Positions 40,203-49,108 are shown, counted from the first letter of the stretch. The stretch: 64,000 bases of DNA from Bacteroidota bacterium (GCA_016194975.1 JACQAM010000019.1:1-64000); one strand, 5' to 3'. Notes: a model not told the origin generated them from the letters alone. A program made the numbers and translations.

Positions 40203-41285
40203 ATGCCCGGCAATTCCATTGGTAAACTTTTCAAATTAACTTCCTTCGGCGAATCGCACGGACCTGCCATTGGCGGAGTGATCGACGGTTGCCCGCCCGG
40301 AATTTCCATTGACAACGGATTCATCCGTTCTGAAATGCGCCGCCGCCGCCCGGGACAATCTCACATTGTTACACAGCGCAAAGAAGAAGATGAAGTGGAA
40401 TTTCTCTCCGGGATCCTCGATGGAAAAACAACCGGAACACCAATAGGATTTATCATCCGCAATCAGGATGCGAAGTCGAAAGATTATGATCTCTTCCGCG
40501 AAATTTACCGCCCGTCGCACGCCGATTTCACTTACGATGCAAAGTATGGTGTTCGTGATCACAAAGGAGGCGGACGTTCTTCTGCGCGCGAAACCGCTGC
40601 GCGCGTAGTGGCGGGTGCGGTGGCAAAATTATTTCTTGCTTCCAATGGAATTTCTGTTGTCGCTTATGTTTCGCAGGTTGGGAAACTGAAACTTGAAAAA
40701 AAATATTTTGAACTCGATCTGTCGTTCGCAGAAAAAAATATTGTGCGCTGTCCCGATCATGATCTCGCCGAAAAAATGATCGCGCTCATTGAGGAAACAA
40801 GAAAGAACGGAGACACAACTGGCGGAGTGGTGGAATGTATTGCAAAAGGAGTTCCTGCCGGAATTGGTGAACCTGTTTTTGATAAACTGCACGCTGATAT
40901 AGGGAAAGCAATGTTGTCGATCAATGCAGTGAAAGGATTTGAATTTGGAAGCGGATTTGCCGGAACAGAAATGTACGGATCAGAACACAATGATATTTTT
41001 ATTCCCGGGAAAGCAGAACGGAAAATAGTAACGGCAACAAATAATTCAGGCGGCATACAGGGAGGAATCAGCAATGGGGAAGATATTTTTTTCCGCGTCG
41101 CATTCAAACCTGTTGCAACCATCATGCAAAAGCAAAGAACTGTTAATACCAAAGGACAGGTTGTGGAAATGATGGGAAAGGGCCGTCATGATCCGTGCGT
41201 GGTGCCGCGCGCGGTCCCGATCGTGGAGGCGATGTGCGCGATCGTACTCATGGATCATGTATTGCGCCAGCGCGCCTTCAAATAA
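40203..41285 (+). CDS. aroC: Chorismate synthase
   Basis: 360 aa. All family blocks are present: [66 protein letters not shown] and [21 protein letters not shown]. It makes chorismate from EPSP with reduced FMN. The last 45 bases before the codons for AFK-stop are repeated exactly at 42546-42590, beyond a two-gene cassette; that distal copy would end TTGN-stop. The present C-terminus therefore looks exchanged by an insertion. Confidence 0.95.
   Translation: MPGNSIGKLFKLTSFGESHGPAIGGVIDGCPPGISIDNGFIRSEMRRRRPGQSHIVTQRKEEDEVEFLSGILDGKTTGTPIGFIIRNQDAKSKDYDLFREIYRPSHADFTYDAKYGVRDHKGGGRSSARETAARVVAGAVAKLFLASNGISVVAYVSQVGKLKLEKKYFELDLSFAEKNIVRCPDHDLAEKMIALIEETRKNGDTTGGVVECIAKGVPAGIGEPVFDKLHADIGKAMLSINAVKGFEFGSGFAGTEMYGSEHNDIFIPGKAERKIVTATNNSGGIQGGISNGEDIFFRVAFKPVATIMQKQRTVNTKGQVVEMMGKGRHDPCVVPRAVPIVEAMCAIVLMDHVLRQRAFK
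41229..41273 (+). repeat. 45-bp direct repeat, copy inside aroC
   Basis: Encodes the [15 protein letters not shown] part of AroC. Exactly matches 42546-42590 over 45 bases. It bounds the cassette on the aroC side. Confidence 0.95.
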
Positions 41286-41343
41286 TTTTTCCTTTTTTGA
41301 TAAAATCGTTTTAGATTTTAATTATTATCTATTTCATAAGACT

Positions 41344-41351
41344 TATCTTTG
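41344..41351 (+). promoter_or_regulatory. Predicted promoter of the aroC cassette
   Basis: TATCTTTG is a perfect TAnnTTTG, placed only 3 bases before the ATG at 41355. The cassette thus seems to bring its own promoter and to give an almost leaderless transcript. Confidence 0.55.
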
Positions 41352-41354
41352 AAT

Positions 41355-41750
41355 ATGGAGTATGGAGTGATAAAATCTATTAATAAGGATAGAAAAACCG
41401 GGATTATTCTTAATAAGAGGACTGGTTTAGAAGTGCATTTTAATGAACCGCATCTTGTTGAATTGGGACTGACGGTTGGAGATATGGTTGGTTATGTTTA
41501 TTTTCCTTCACCAGTTAAAAAGAAAGTAGCTGGATCTTTATGCGTAGTGACTTATTTGACAAAAAGGAATCTTAAAAGAGCCATTGCAAGAGAATCCGAA
41601 CATCTTTCGGAGGAGTTTTTGAAGTTAATGGGCTACGTTGTGACAGTAAAGGACGGTTGGGTCGTTAAAATAGATGGAGATGGAAATGTTCTTGAAAAAA
41701 TATCCAAAGTGAAAGCTTTAAAGGGTAAGAAAAAGATTATTCTTGATTAA
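41355..41750 (+). CDS. Putative antitoxin with cold-shock/S1-like N-terminal region
   Basis: 131 aa from the ATG at 41355. Residues 1-50 (MEYGVIKSINKDRKTGIILN and VHFNEPHLVELGLTVGDM) follow the G-x-I/V-x-x-G-x-I...V-x-F pattern of OB-fold cold-shock domains, but without the usual aromatic RNP motif. The C-terminus has RAIARESEHLSEEFLKLMGY and VVTVKDGWVVKIDGDGNVLE. I do not recognise the family. It overlaps the P-loop gene by 8 bases, the arrangement of a TA pair, so it may neutralise it. AT-rich compared with aroC. Confidence 0.6.
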   Translation: MEYGVIKSINKDRKTGIILNKRTGLEVHFNEPHLVELGLTVGDMVGYVYFPSPVKKKVAGSLCVVTYLTKRNLKRAIARESEHLSEEFLKLMGYVVTVKDGWVVKIDGDGNVLEKISKVKALKGKKKIILD

Positions 41751-42534
41751 GCAGGTAGAATCACGACGGATGAGAGTCTTTGCAGGACCGAATGGCTCCG
41801 GGAAAAGCACGATCATTAACTCAATCAGGAGTTACCGTGAAAATGAATTTCAAATTGATTTTGGAACGTATGTTAATGCTGATGACATTGCAGTGATGCT
41901 AAGAAAAAACAAGTTTCATTTTAATAAATATAATATTAAAACAACCAAAGAAGAATTCATCAAAATCTCAATTTCTTCAGGGCTTATTAGCGGTAGTAAT
42001 TTTACTTTGTCGCGTTTTCTTTCTTCTTTCAGGTTTTCAGGGAATGGGAAAATCAATTTGCTTAATAAACGGGACGATGAAGCGCTGGCGCAGATACTTG
42101 CAGATTTTTTAAGAAAAAAACTTTTGAGTGATGGCAGAAAGTTTTCTTTTGAAACAGTCTTTTCTCATTCTTCAAAAATAGAAATTATGAAGCATGCAAA
42201 AAATGCCGGGTACAAAATTTACCTCTATTTCGTTTGTACTGAGAGCCCGGAAATTAATATAAGACGAGTCAAAAAAAGAGTAAAGCAAAATGGTCATGAT
42301 GTTCCTGTAGATCGCCTAAAATCAAGATACAATCGCTCCTTGCGGTTTCTTTATGGTGCTTCACAATTGGCATATCAGGCATTCTTTTTTGATAACTCTA
42401 CTGATCAATTACAACCTTACTTTGCACATTTCAAAATTCAAAAAGGAGTTAAATTATGGGATGAGATGGATATTGAAAAAATTCCAATGTGGTTTTATAA
42501 ACATTATTTTGCTAAAGTAAAGAAGAAAAAATAA
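41743..42534 (+). CDS. Zeta-toxin-like P-loop kinase
   Basis: 263 aa from the TTG at 41743 (or 254 from the ATG at 41770). MRVFAGPNGSGKSTIINSIR contains the Walker A motif; FQIDFGTYVNADDIAV has the D-x-I acidic pair after it; RKFSFETVFSHSSKIEIMKH and YLYFVCTESPEINIRRVKKR are the zeta-like sensor and second acidic/arginine blocks. Zeta kinases phosphorylate UDP-N-acetyl sugars or nucleotides. An FSGNGKINLL insertion is present. The pair is bounded by the aroC repeat. Toxicity is not shown by sequence. Confidence 0.7.
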   Translation: MIKQVESRRMRVFAGPNGSGKSTIINSIRSYRENEFQIDFGTYVNADDIAVMLRKNKFHFNKYNIKTTKEEFIKISISSGLISGSNFTLSRFLSSFRFSGNGKINLLNKRDDEALAQILADFLRKKLLSDGRKFSFETVFSHSSKIEIMKHAKNAGYKIYLYFVCTESPEINIRRVKKRVKQNGHDVPVDRLKSRYNRSLRFLYGASQLAYQAFFFDNSTDQLQPYFAHFKIQKGVKLWDEMDIEKIPMWFYKHYFAKVKKKK

Positions 42535-42545
42535 CGATCCATTTT

Positions 42546-42590
42546 GCGATGTGCGCGATCGTACTCATGGATCATGTATTGCGCCAGCGC
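42546..42590 (+). repeat. 45-bp direct repeat, distal copy with old aroC terminus
   Basis: Identical to 41229-41273. It continues in the aroC frame as ACA ACA GGA AAT TAA, that is TTGN-stop, ending at 42605. This is the natural reading if it is the former end of aroC. Confidence 0.95.
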
Positions 42591-42633
42591 ACAACAGGAA
42601 ATTAATTCAGACAAAAATTTTCAAATCAAAATC

Positions 42634-45459
42634 ATGACAGAAGAAATCAAACCGAAAAAGAAAAAGAAAAGCATGCCGAAGAGAATTCTCAAATGGACAG
42701 GAATAACTTTTCTTGCATTGCTCATTACTGCGATCATTCTGCCTTTTATTTTCAAGGATAAGATCATCCAGTATGTGAAAGATGAAGTGAATAAAAATCT
42801 CAACGCTACTGTTACGTTCGGCGATTTCGATCTCACGCTCATCAGCAGTTTTCCGGATTTCCGTTTTACGATCAGGGATGTGAAAGTTGTTGGTAAAAAT
42901 GAATTTGCAAAAGATACGCTGGCAAATATTCCGGAACTGAAACTCGATCTCAATCTCATGAGCGTGATCGCGGGCAGCCGGTACAAAGTGAATTCCATCC
43001 GGCTCACGCATCCGCACATTCACGTGCGTGTGCTCGCGAACGGAAAATCGAATTACGATATAGTGAAAACGGACACGGTTCCAACAAAAGATGCTACGCC
43101 TAAAACGCCTTCGAAATTTAAATTGGCACTGAAAAAAATGGAACTTACCGGCGCCTACATTTCCTACGACGACGCTTCGCTCGGAATGAAAACCGTGATC
43201 GACAATATGAATTATATTCTCGATGGTGATTTTACGCAGGACAATTTCAATATGGATAATGATCTGAACATTGAAAAATTTTCGCTGGACTACGGCGGAA
43301 TGAGTTACCTGAAAAATGTGAAGACCGTTGCTAAAGTTTCACTCGGTATGGATCTCGTGAACTGGAAATTCACTTTTAAAGAAAATGAATTCAACCTGAA
43401 TGATCTTGGTTTGGGGCTCAACGGATTTTTTGCAATGCCGGGAGATGATTACAACATGGATCTCAGTTTCAAAGCAAAGCAAAATGATTTCAAGAATTTT
43501 CTTTCTCTTATTCCCGGTGCGTACACAAAAGATTTTTCAAGCGTGAAAGCATCCGGAAAACTTTCGTTCGACGGATTTCTTAAAGGAACTTACAGTGAGA
43601 AGCAGAATAAAATGCCGGGCTTCGGTTTGAATTTCAATATTACCGATGGAAGTGTGCAATATCCTTCTGTTCCCAAATCCATAAGCGCGATCAATGTCGA
43701 TTGTAAGATCGATGATGCTTCCGGCGTTCCCGATGAAACAAAGATCGATGTGAATAAAATGCATATTGATTTCGGTGGAAACCCGGTGGAAGGAGGATTG
43801 CATGTTTCCACTCCTGTTTCCGATGCGAATCTTGATGGATGGGTGAAATGTCATCTGGACCTTGCTACACTGAAAGATGTGATGCCATTGGAAAAAGATG
43901 ATCAGCTCAATGGAAAAGTAGATGCCGATGTGAAAATGAAAGGAAGAATGTCGCAGATCGAAAAAGAACAGTACGACCAGTTCGATTGCAGCGGAACGCT
44001 CGGTGTGCAGCAAATGATCTACAAAACAAAATCATTGCCGTATGATATTACTATCGATGCGATGAACATGAATTTCACGCCGCAATTCGTTGCTGTGAAT
44101 AAATTCGACGGGAAGATCGGGAAGAATGATATGCATGCTGATGGAAGGATCGACAACCTGCTCACTTATATTTTCAAAGATTCATTGCTGCGCGGAAGTT
44201 TCAATTTCAATTCTTCGATGATGGATCTCAATCAATTCATGGGCGAATCATCTTCTGCAACTCCGGATACGGCTTCCATGGCGGTGATCGATGTTCCGGG
44301 AAATATTGATTTCACATTGAAATCGGCGATCCTGAAATTAATTTACACCGACATCAACATGGATAATGTTTCCGGCATTGTAACGATCAAAGACAAAACC
44401 GTTGATGTGAGCCGGCTCAAAATGAATTTAATGGGAGGATCCATGATGCTTGATGGAAAATATTCCATGTCTGCTTTAACGGATCCTAAAGTGGATCTGC
44501 AGATGGAGATCAGCGATTTTGATATTCAGCAAACGGAAAAATATTTCAACACTGTGGAAAAATTGGTTCCTGTTGCAAAATATACCACCGGAAAATTTTC
44601 TTCGAAGCTGAAGTATGCAAGTGATCTTGATCACAAAATGATGCCGGTAGTCACTTCGATCAACGGCGATGGAACACTCAGCACAAAGCAAGTGGAGGTA
44701 AGCGGGTTCGCTCCGCTGAATAAGCTCGATGACGCGCTCAAGATGAATAAATTTAAAAAAATAACCATCACCGATATCAATAACATCAGTTTCAAGATCG
44801 AGAACGGTCGTGTTACAACACAACCCTTCGATTTCAAGTCCGGTAAATCAACAGGCAAGATCGGCGGATCTACCGGCGTCGATCAATCCATCAATTATGC
44901 AATGGACGTTGCCATTCCAAGAACAGAATTCGGCCCGGCCAATGCAGCGCTCGACGGAATGGTATCTTCGGTAAAAGCAAAAGGAATTCCATTCACGCTC
45001 GGCGATGTGGTGAATGTACAGGCACTCTTCGGCGGAACAGTTACGAATCCAACAGTGAAAACGAATCTGAAAGAAGCCGGCGGGAACCTGATGGATGCAT
45101 TAAAAAATAATATTGTGAATACGGTGACGCAGAAAGCCGACAGTCTGAAAAATGTGGGAGTGAATAAAGCGTGCGAAGAAGCGCAGAAACAATTCGATGA
45201 TGCAAAAGCAAAAGCTGCACAAGTCAAAACCACTTCTTACCAGGCAGCCGACGCAGCGAAAAAAGCTGCTTATGACCAGGCCGATGCATTGGAAAAAAGT
45301 TCATCCAACCCGCTGCAAAAAATTGCCAATAAAAAAGCGGCAGACATTGCGCGTAAAAAAGCCGATGACATTTGCACAAAAGCAAAAACGGATGCCGATA
45401 AAACAGAGGCGGATGCAGTTGCAAGAGCCCAGGCGGAAAAAGATGCCAAATGTAAGTAG
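42634..45459 (+). CDS. AsmA family protein with a Lys/Ala-rich C-terminal helix
   Basis: 941 aa from the ATG at 42634; the frame open upstream to 42544 runs through the aroC repeat and is not used. A basic N-tail (KPKKKKKSMPK) and one membrane helix (WTGITFLALLITAIILPFIF) anchor it. The chain then has the AsmA/TamB-like beta pattern: VTFGDFDLTLISSFPDFRFT, PHIHVRVLANGKSNYD and the C-terminal PFDFKSGKSTGKIGG, PFTLGDVVNVQALFGG. AsmA-like proteins bridge the periplasm for lipid transport. The last about 85 residues are a K/A/D-rich coiled-coil-like tail unusual for the family. Confidence 0.85.
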   Translation: MTEEIKPKKKKKSMPKRILKWTGITFLALLITAIILPFIFKDKIIQYVKDEVNKNLNATVTFGDFDLTLISSFPDFRFTIRDVKVVGKNEFAKDTLANIPELKLDLNLMSVIAGSRYKVNSIRLTHPHIHVRVLANGKSNYDIVKTDTVPTKDATPKTPSKFKLALKKMELTGAYISYDDASLGMKTVIDNMNYILDGDFTQDNFNMDNDLNIEKFSLDYGGMSYLKNVKTVAKVSLGMDLVNWKFTFKENEFNLNDLGLGLNGFFAMPGDDYNMDLSFKAKQNDFKNFLSLIPGAYTKDFSSVKASGKLSFDGFLKGTYSEKQNKMPGFGLNFNITDGSVQYPSVPKSISAINVDCKIDDASGVPDETKIDVNKMHIDFGGNPVEGGLHVSTPVSDANLDGWVKCHLDLATLKDVMPLEKDDQLNGKVDADVKMKGRMSQIEKEQYDQFDCSGTLGVQQMIYKTKSLPYDITIDAMNMNFTPQFVAVNKFDGKIGKNDMHADGRIDNLLTYIFKDSLLRGSFNFNSSMMDLNQFMGESSSATPDTASMAVIDVPGNIDFTLKSAILKLIYTDINMDNVSGIVTIKDKTVDVSRLKMNLMGGSMMLDGKYSMSALTDPKVDLQMEISDFDIQQTEKYFNTVEKLVPVAKYTTGKFSSKLKYASDLDHKMMPVVTSINGDGTLSTKQVEVSGFAPLNKLDDALKMNKFKKITITDINNISFKIENGRVTTQPFDFKSGKSTGKIGGSTGVDQSINYAMDVAIPRTEFGPANAALDGMVSSVKAKGIPFTLGDVVNVQALFGGTVTNPTVKTNLKEAGGNLMDALKNNIVNTVTQKADSLKNVGVNKACEEAQKQFDDAKAKAAQVKTTSYQAADAAKKAAYDQADALEKSSSNPLQKIANKKAADIARKKADDICTKAKTDADKTEADAVARAQAEKDAKCK

Positions 45460-45559
45460 GGAGGAGCATGGAGATTGAACAATGAAAAAGATCTCCGGAC
45501 TCCGAACTCAGGTGTACCTTTTCGGCATAATTTTCGTTATTACATAAACACCAGCGATC

Positions 45560-47590
45560 ATGAACAGCATCTTCCGTTTTATTTTTTTTATTTCCATCGC
45601 ATGCTCGTGCGTGCCTGTGCGCGTGTTTGCACAGGATGAAGCTGCTTCTCCGTGTCCGCCACCTGATGATGAGGATGCGAAAAAGAATTTTGAAAAAGCG
45701 AAAGACAAAAAAAAATATAATTGGGATGAACGCATGGCGTTTCTAAAAACTACGCTCGAAGAAGAACCTACGTGGGCCGATGCAAATTACCAGATGGCGA
45801 AAAATATTATCACCAAAGCAGTTGCTGATGGAAACGAAGGAATTTATCCCGGTGCAATTCCTTATTTAAAAGCAGCGGTCGATGCGTGTCCCGATATCGG
45901 CGCTGAACCTTTTTACCAATTGGGAACGCAGTATTATCTCCAGGAAGATTATCCGAACACAATTATTTATCTAACAAAATATATTAACTACGAAACAGAT
46001 GATCCGAAAAAACTCGGGAAGGATTATGATTTCTTTTCAGGACAGGCGCAGGAAATGTTGCAGTGGTCGAAATTTTATGTCGATGTAAAAACGCATCCGC
46101 ATCCGTTTGATCCCGTTCCGGTAAAAGGGATTTGCACCGATAAAGATGAATATCTCGCCATCGTTTCTCCCGATAATACGCTTGCACTTTACATACGGAA
46201 AGTTCCCATCAGTTCCATGGATCGTGTTTGGGGATCGGCTTCCTACCGCGAAGTTTTTACAGAAAGTAAAAAACAATCGAACGGAGAATTTGATGCGGGA
46301 GAATTTCTCGACGATCCGTTCAATAAAAATCCGAATGAAGGCGGGCCAACACTCACCATCGACAACAAACATCTTTTTTACACGATCACGAAAGATACGC
46401 CCGACGGGCCGAACACAGATATTTACACTTCCGATTTTGTAGATGGTGCGTGGACGGAGATCCGTTCCATTGGAGAAAAAGTGAATGACCCGATCTGGTG
46501 GGATTCGCAACCAACTGTTTCTGCCGATGGAAATACTTTGTATTTCGCGAGCAATCGCCCTGGCGGACAAGGAGGAATCGATATCTGGGTGACGAAAAAA
46601 AATACAGAAGGTGAATGGGGTGTTCCCGTGAATGCAGGGCCGGTGATCAATACGCAATTCGATGAGAAATCTCCATTCATACATTCCGACAGCCAGACAC
46701 TTTATTTTTCTTCGAACGGACATCCCGGTGTAGGCGGGTATGATATTTTTTATTCACGCTCCGATGCAAAAGGAAACTGGCAGACGCCGGTGAATCTCGG
46801 TTTGCCGATCAACACGACCGGCGATGATCTCGGATTTTTTGTGAGTACCGATGGAAAAACAGGATTTTTCTGTTCGAATGCGCAGATCAACGGGCAGGTA
46901 GGAGGGTGGGATGTTTATCAATTTGAATTGTATCCGGAAGCGCGGCCGGAAGCGGTGGTAATTTTAAAAGGAGAATTGAAAGATGATTTCGGAAATCCGC
47001 TCTCAGGAAAAGTAGATGTGGAAGTGAAAGATGTTCAAACGAAAGAAGTGCACCAGGCCGTAGTGGATACAACATCAGGAAGTTTTGCAGCAGCGATCCG
47101 CATTTCTAAAAAAGAAGATTTTGTGATCTCCGTAAAAAAAGACAGCGCTGCTTTCAATTCCACATTGGTGTCAACGAAAGATGGATTCAAGTCGAGTGCG
47201 GTCGATCTCAAACCAATGAACATCGATAAATTAAAAGTGGGCAATGCTTACACGATCAATGACATCAACTTCGCAACAAGTTCTGCGGTGATTGAACCGG
47301 AGTCGATGGTTGTGCTCGAAGAATTTGCCGCGTATTTAAAAGAACATCCTCATATTAAAATAGAAATTGACGGACACACGGATGATGTGGGCGACGATAA
47401 ACAAAATATGGATCTCTCCAATGAAAGAGCGTACGCCGTGTTCGAAGCGCTCACTACAAAATTCGGAGTGCCGCGTTCGCAGATCACCGGTTCACATGGC
47501 TATGGAGAAACGCGCCCGAAAGTTCCAAATGATTCGGATGAACATCGCGCAATGAACCGCAGAACGGAATTTGTGCTGATAGCGCAGTAA
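45560..47590 (+). CDS. OmpA family protein with PD40 repeats and regulatory Ig-like domain
   Basis: 676 aa, signal peptide ending at VFAQ. Residues about 50-150 show TPR-like helices. About 200-430 hold PD40 propeller repeats (ADGNTLYFASNRPGGQGGID, TLYFSSNGHPGVGGYDIFYS). About 460-540 is a carboxypeptidase-regulatory-like domain (ELKDDFGNPLSGKVDVEV). The C-terminal about 110 residues are an OmpA/Pal domain (IKIEIDGHTDDVGD and MNRRTEF) that binds peptidoglycan. Proteins of this plan are frequent near T9SS and gliding modules. It likely links the outer membrane to the wall. Confidence 0.9.
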   Translation: MNSIFRFIFFISIACSCVPVRVFAQDEAASPCPPPDDEDAKKNFEKAKDKKKYNWDERMAFLKTTLEEEPTWADANYQMAKNIITKAVADGNEGIYPGAIPYLKAAVDACPDIGAEPFYQLGTQYYLQEDYPNTIIYLTKYINYETDDPKKLGKDYDFFSGQAQEMLQWSKFYVDVKTHPHPFDPVPVKGICTDKDEYLAIVSPDNTLALYIRKVPISSMDRVWGSASYREVFTESKKQSNGEFDAGEFLDDPFNKNPNEGGPTLTIDNKHLFYTITKDTPDGPNTDIYTSDFVDGAWTEIRSIGEKVNDPIWWDSQPTVSADGNTLYFASNRPGGQGGIDIWVTKKNTEGEWGVPVNAGPVINTQFDEKSPFIHSDSQTLYFSSNGHPGVGGYDIFYSRSDAKGNWQTPVNLGLPINTTGDDLGFFVSTDGKTGFFCSNAQINGQVGGWDVYQFELYPEARPEAVVILKGELKDDFGNPLSGKVDVEVKDVQTKEVHQAVVDTTSGSFAAAIRISKKEDFVISVKKDSAAFNSTLVSTKDGFKSSAVDLKPMNIDKLKVGNAYTINDINFATSSAVIEPESMVVLEEFAAYLKEHPHIKIEIDGHTDDVGDDKQNMDLSNERAYAVFEALTTKFGVPRSQITGSHGYGETRPKVPNDSDEHRAMNRRTEFVLIAQ

Positions 47591-47880
47591 GCAGAAGGCA
47601 GTAAAAATAATCTGTGCGTAATCAGTGAAAATCCCCGCCTGCCAAAGTGCAGGCAAGTGCGCAGGCGGGCAGGAGTGGCAATATTTCTGAGGCAGAAAGC
47701 AGAAGGCAGTAAAAATAATCTGTGCGTAATCAGTGAAAATCCCCGCCTGCCAAAGTGCAGGCAAGTGCGCAGTCGGGCAGGAGTGGCAATTTTTCTTCTG
47801 AATGTGCAGAAGGCAGTAAAAATAATCTGTGCGTAATCAGTGAAAATCAGTGGCAATTTTTCTTCTGAATGTGCAGAATA
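47591..47880. repeat. Three tandem copies of an about 108-bp repeat with internal hairpin
   Basis: Copies start at 47591, 47699 and 47806. Each opens GCAGAAGGCAGTAAAAATAA, continues to a CAGTGAAAATC word and, in copies 1 and 2, a hairpin-forming CCCCGCCTGCCAAAGTGCAG block. Copy 3 lacks the hairpin block. Copy 3 overlaps the last codons of the methyltransferase gene at 47837. A related copy is at 6727. Confidence 0.85.
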
Positions 47881-48478
47881 AAAAATTCTGGATCGTGTTG
47901 AAGGGCGTGTGGTGATCGATGGTAAAACATTTTTCTTTTTCAAATGATGCCGAAAGTAATTCAGTCATTGATCTTTCGGAATATTGTTTCACCGGAAGTC
48001 CGCTGCATTTCTGCGGGCCCTGTTCAGAAAAAGTGGCGACAATGAAATGTCCGCCGGGGCTGATGCATTTCGAAATGGTATTCACATAATTCCTGATCTC
48101 TTCTTCATCCGTTAGAAAATGAAACGCTGCACGATCGTGCCAGAGATCATATTGCTCTTTCGGCCGGCAATTTGCTTCATCACAAACATTCCATTTTATT
48201 CTTGAAGCATTTGCGCCGAGTCGTTTTTTTGTTTTTTCAAGAGCACTTTCCGAAATATCCTGCACGGTAATATTTTCAAATCCCAGTTCAAGCAAATTAT
48301 CTACGAGTAAACTGTCGCCGGCGCCGTTGTCAAATATTTTTGCCGATTTCGGAAGATCCAGTTCTGAAATAAGTGCAAGGGAAGTTTCAGGTTTTTTCTG
48401 GAACCAGCTCACTTCCTTCGGTTGTTTGGACTGGTAGATCTTTTCCCAATGGGATTTTCTGTCTATAGTTGTTTTCAA
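47837..48478 (-). CDS. Class I SAM-dependent methyltransferase
   Basis: 213 aa. Motif I is AKIFDNGAGDSLLVDNLLEL (residues about 45-65); a second acidic strand VQDISESALEKTKKRLGANA and the WHDRAAFHFLTDEEEI block follow. The WEKIYQSKQPKEVSWFQKKP start is that of a family common in this phylum. It closes the seven-gene operon that begins at 51.2 kb, and may methylate a thiol or metalloid; the substrate is not clear. Its final residues (about DFH) lie in the tandem repeat. Confidence 0.8.
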   Translation of the reverse strand: MKTTIDRKSHWEKIYQSKQPKEVSWFQKKPETSLALISELDLPKSAKIFDNGAGDSLLVDNLLELGFENITVQDISESALEKTKKRLGANASRIKWNVCDEANCRPKEQYDLWHDRAAFHFLTDEEEIRNYVNTISKCISPGGHFIVATFSEQGPQKCSGLPVKQYSERSMTELLSASFEKEKCFTIDHHTPFNTIQNFLFCTFRRKIATDFH

Positions 48479-48521
48479 TTCGCCCGAAATAAAAATTCGT
48501 TGTATTCGTAATTCGTAACCA

Positions 48522-48845
48522 TTATTTTGCTTTTTCTCCTGCTAACGGATAACCTGCATCTTCCCATTCCACGAGTCCGCCGGCAAAACGAAATATATAT
48601 TCATATCCCATTGCATCGAGGAGATGATAGAGCAGGATGCTTTTATTACAGGAAAAATCGGTGCAGTAAACAATGATCCTGTCATTTTTTTTCAGCGTAT
48701 TTTCAATTCCTTCCTTCGTGAAGAGATTGAGTGAACCGGGAATATGGCGTGCGCGGAATTTATTTTCTTCCATCGCATTTACAAGACGGAGATCTTCTCC
48801 TGAATCGATCCTTTGCTTGAGTTCTCTGGCGTTGATTGAATTCAT
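48522..48845 (-). CDS. Rhodanese-like sulfurtransferase domain protein
   Basis: 107 aa, a single rhodanese domain. INARELKQRIDSGEDLRLVN and HIPGSLNL are the conserved start; the active-site loop is VYCTDFSCNKSILLYHLL with two cysteines, of which that in SCNKS corresponds to the persulfide carrier. FRFAGGLVEWEDAGYPL closes the fold. It may feed sulfur to the DsrE and TusA proteins of the same operon. It overlaps the anti-sigma-like gene by one base. Confidence 0.85.
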   Translation of the reverse strand: MNSINARELKQRIDSGEDLRLVNAMEENKFRARHIPGSLNLFTKEGIENTLKKNDRIIVYCTDFSCNKSILLYHLLDAMGYEYIFRFAGGLVEWEDAGYPLAGEKAK

Positions 48846-49108
48846 TATTTGCGGATTTTAGATAATATTTTTTCAATAGCAGCTTTAGCCGTTTTATTTT
48901 TTTCAGGTTTTGCTTTCCCGAACGACAGGAGTTTCGATTTCATTATTCGTTCGAATTCAACACGATCGAAACAATGACGGCATCCTTCGATGTGATGAAG
49001 AAGTTCTTCCCTCGCCTTCCCTTTGATATAATTATCAATGAAATCGTTGAAGCGGAGTGCAGCTTCGTCACAATCGATCTCGGCAATTTTCTTTTCAGGA
49101 GTTTTCAT
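48845..49108 (-). CDS. Zinc-finger anti-sigma-like protein
   Basis: 87 aa. HHIEGCRHCFD carries the H-x3-C-x2-C zinc-binding motif of ZAS/zf-HC2 anti-sigma factors, within a helix-rich N-terminal region (FNDFIDNYIKGKAREEL). No membrane helix follows, so it is a soluble, possibly redox-responsive regulator. Its start overlaps the sigma gene stop by four bases (ATGA), so the pair is translationally coupled. Confidence 0.8.
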   Translation of the reverse strand: MKTPEKKIAEIDCDEAALRFNDFIDNYIKGKAREELLHHIEGCRHCFDRVEFERIMKSKLLSFGKAKPEKNKTAKAAIEKILSKIRK

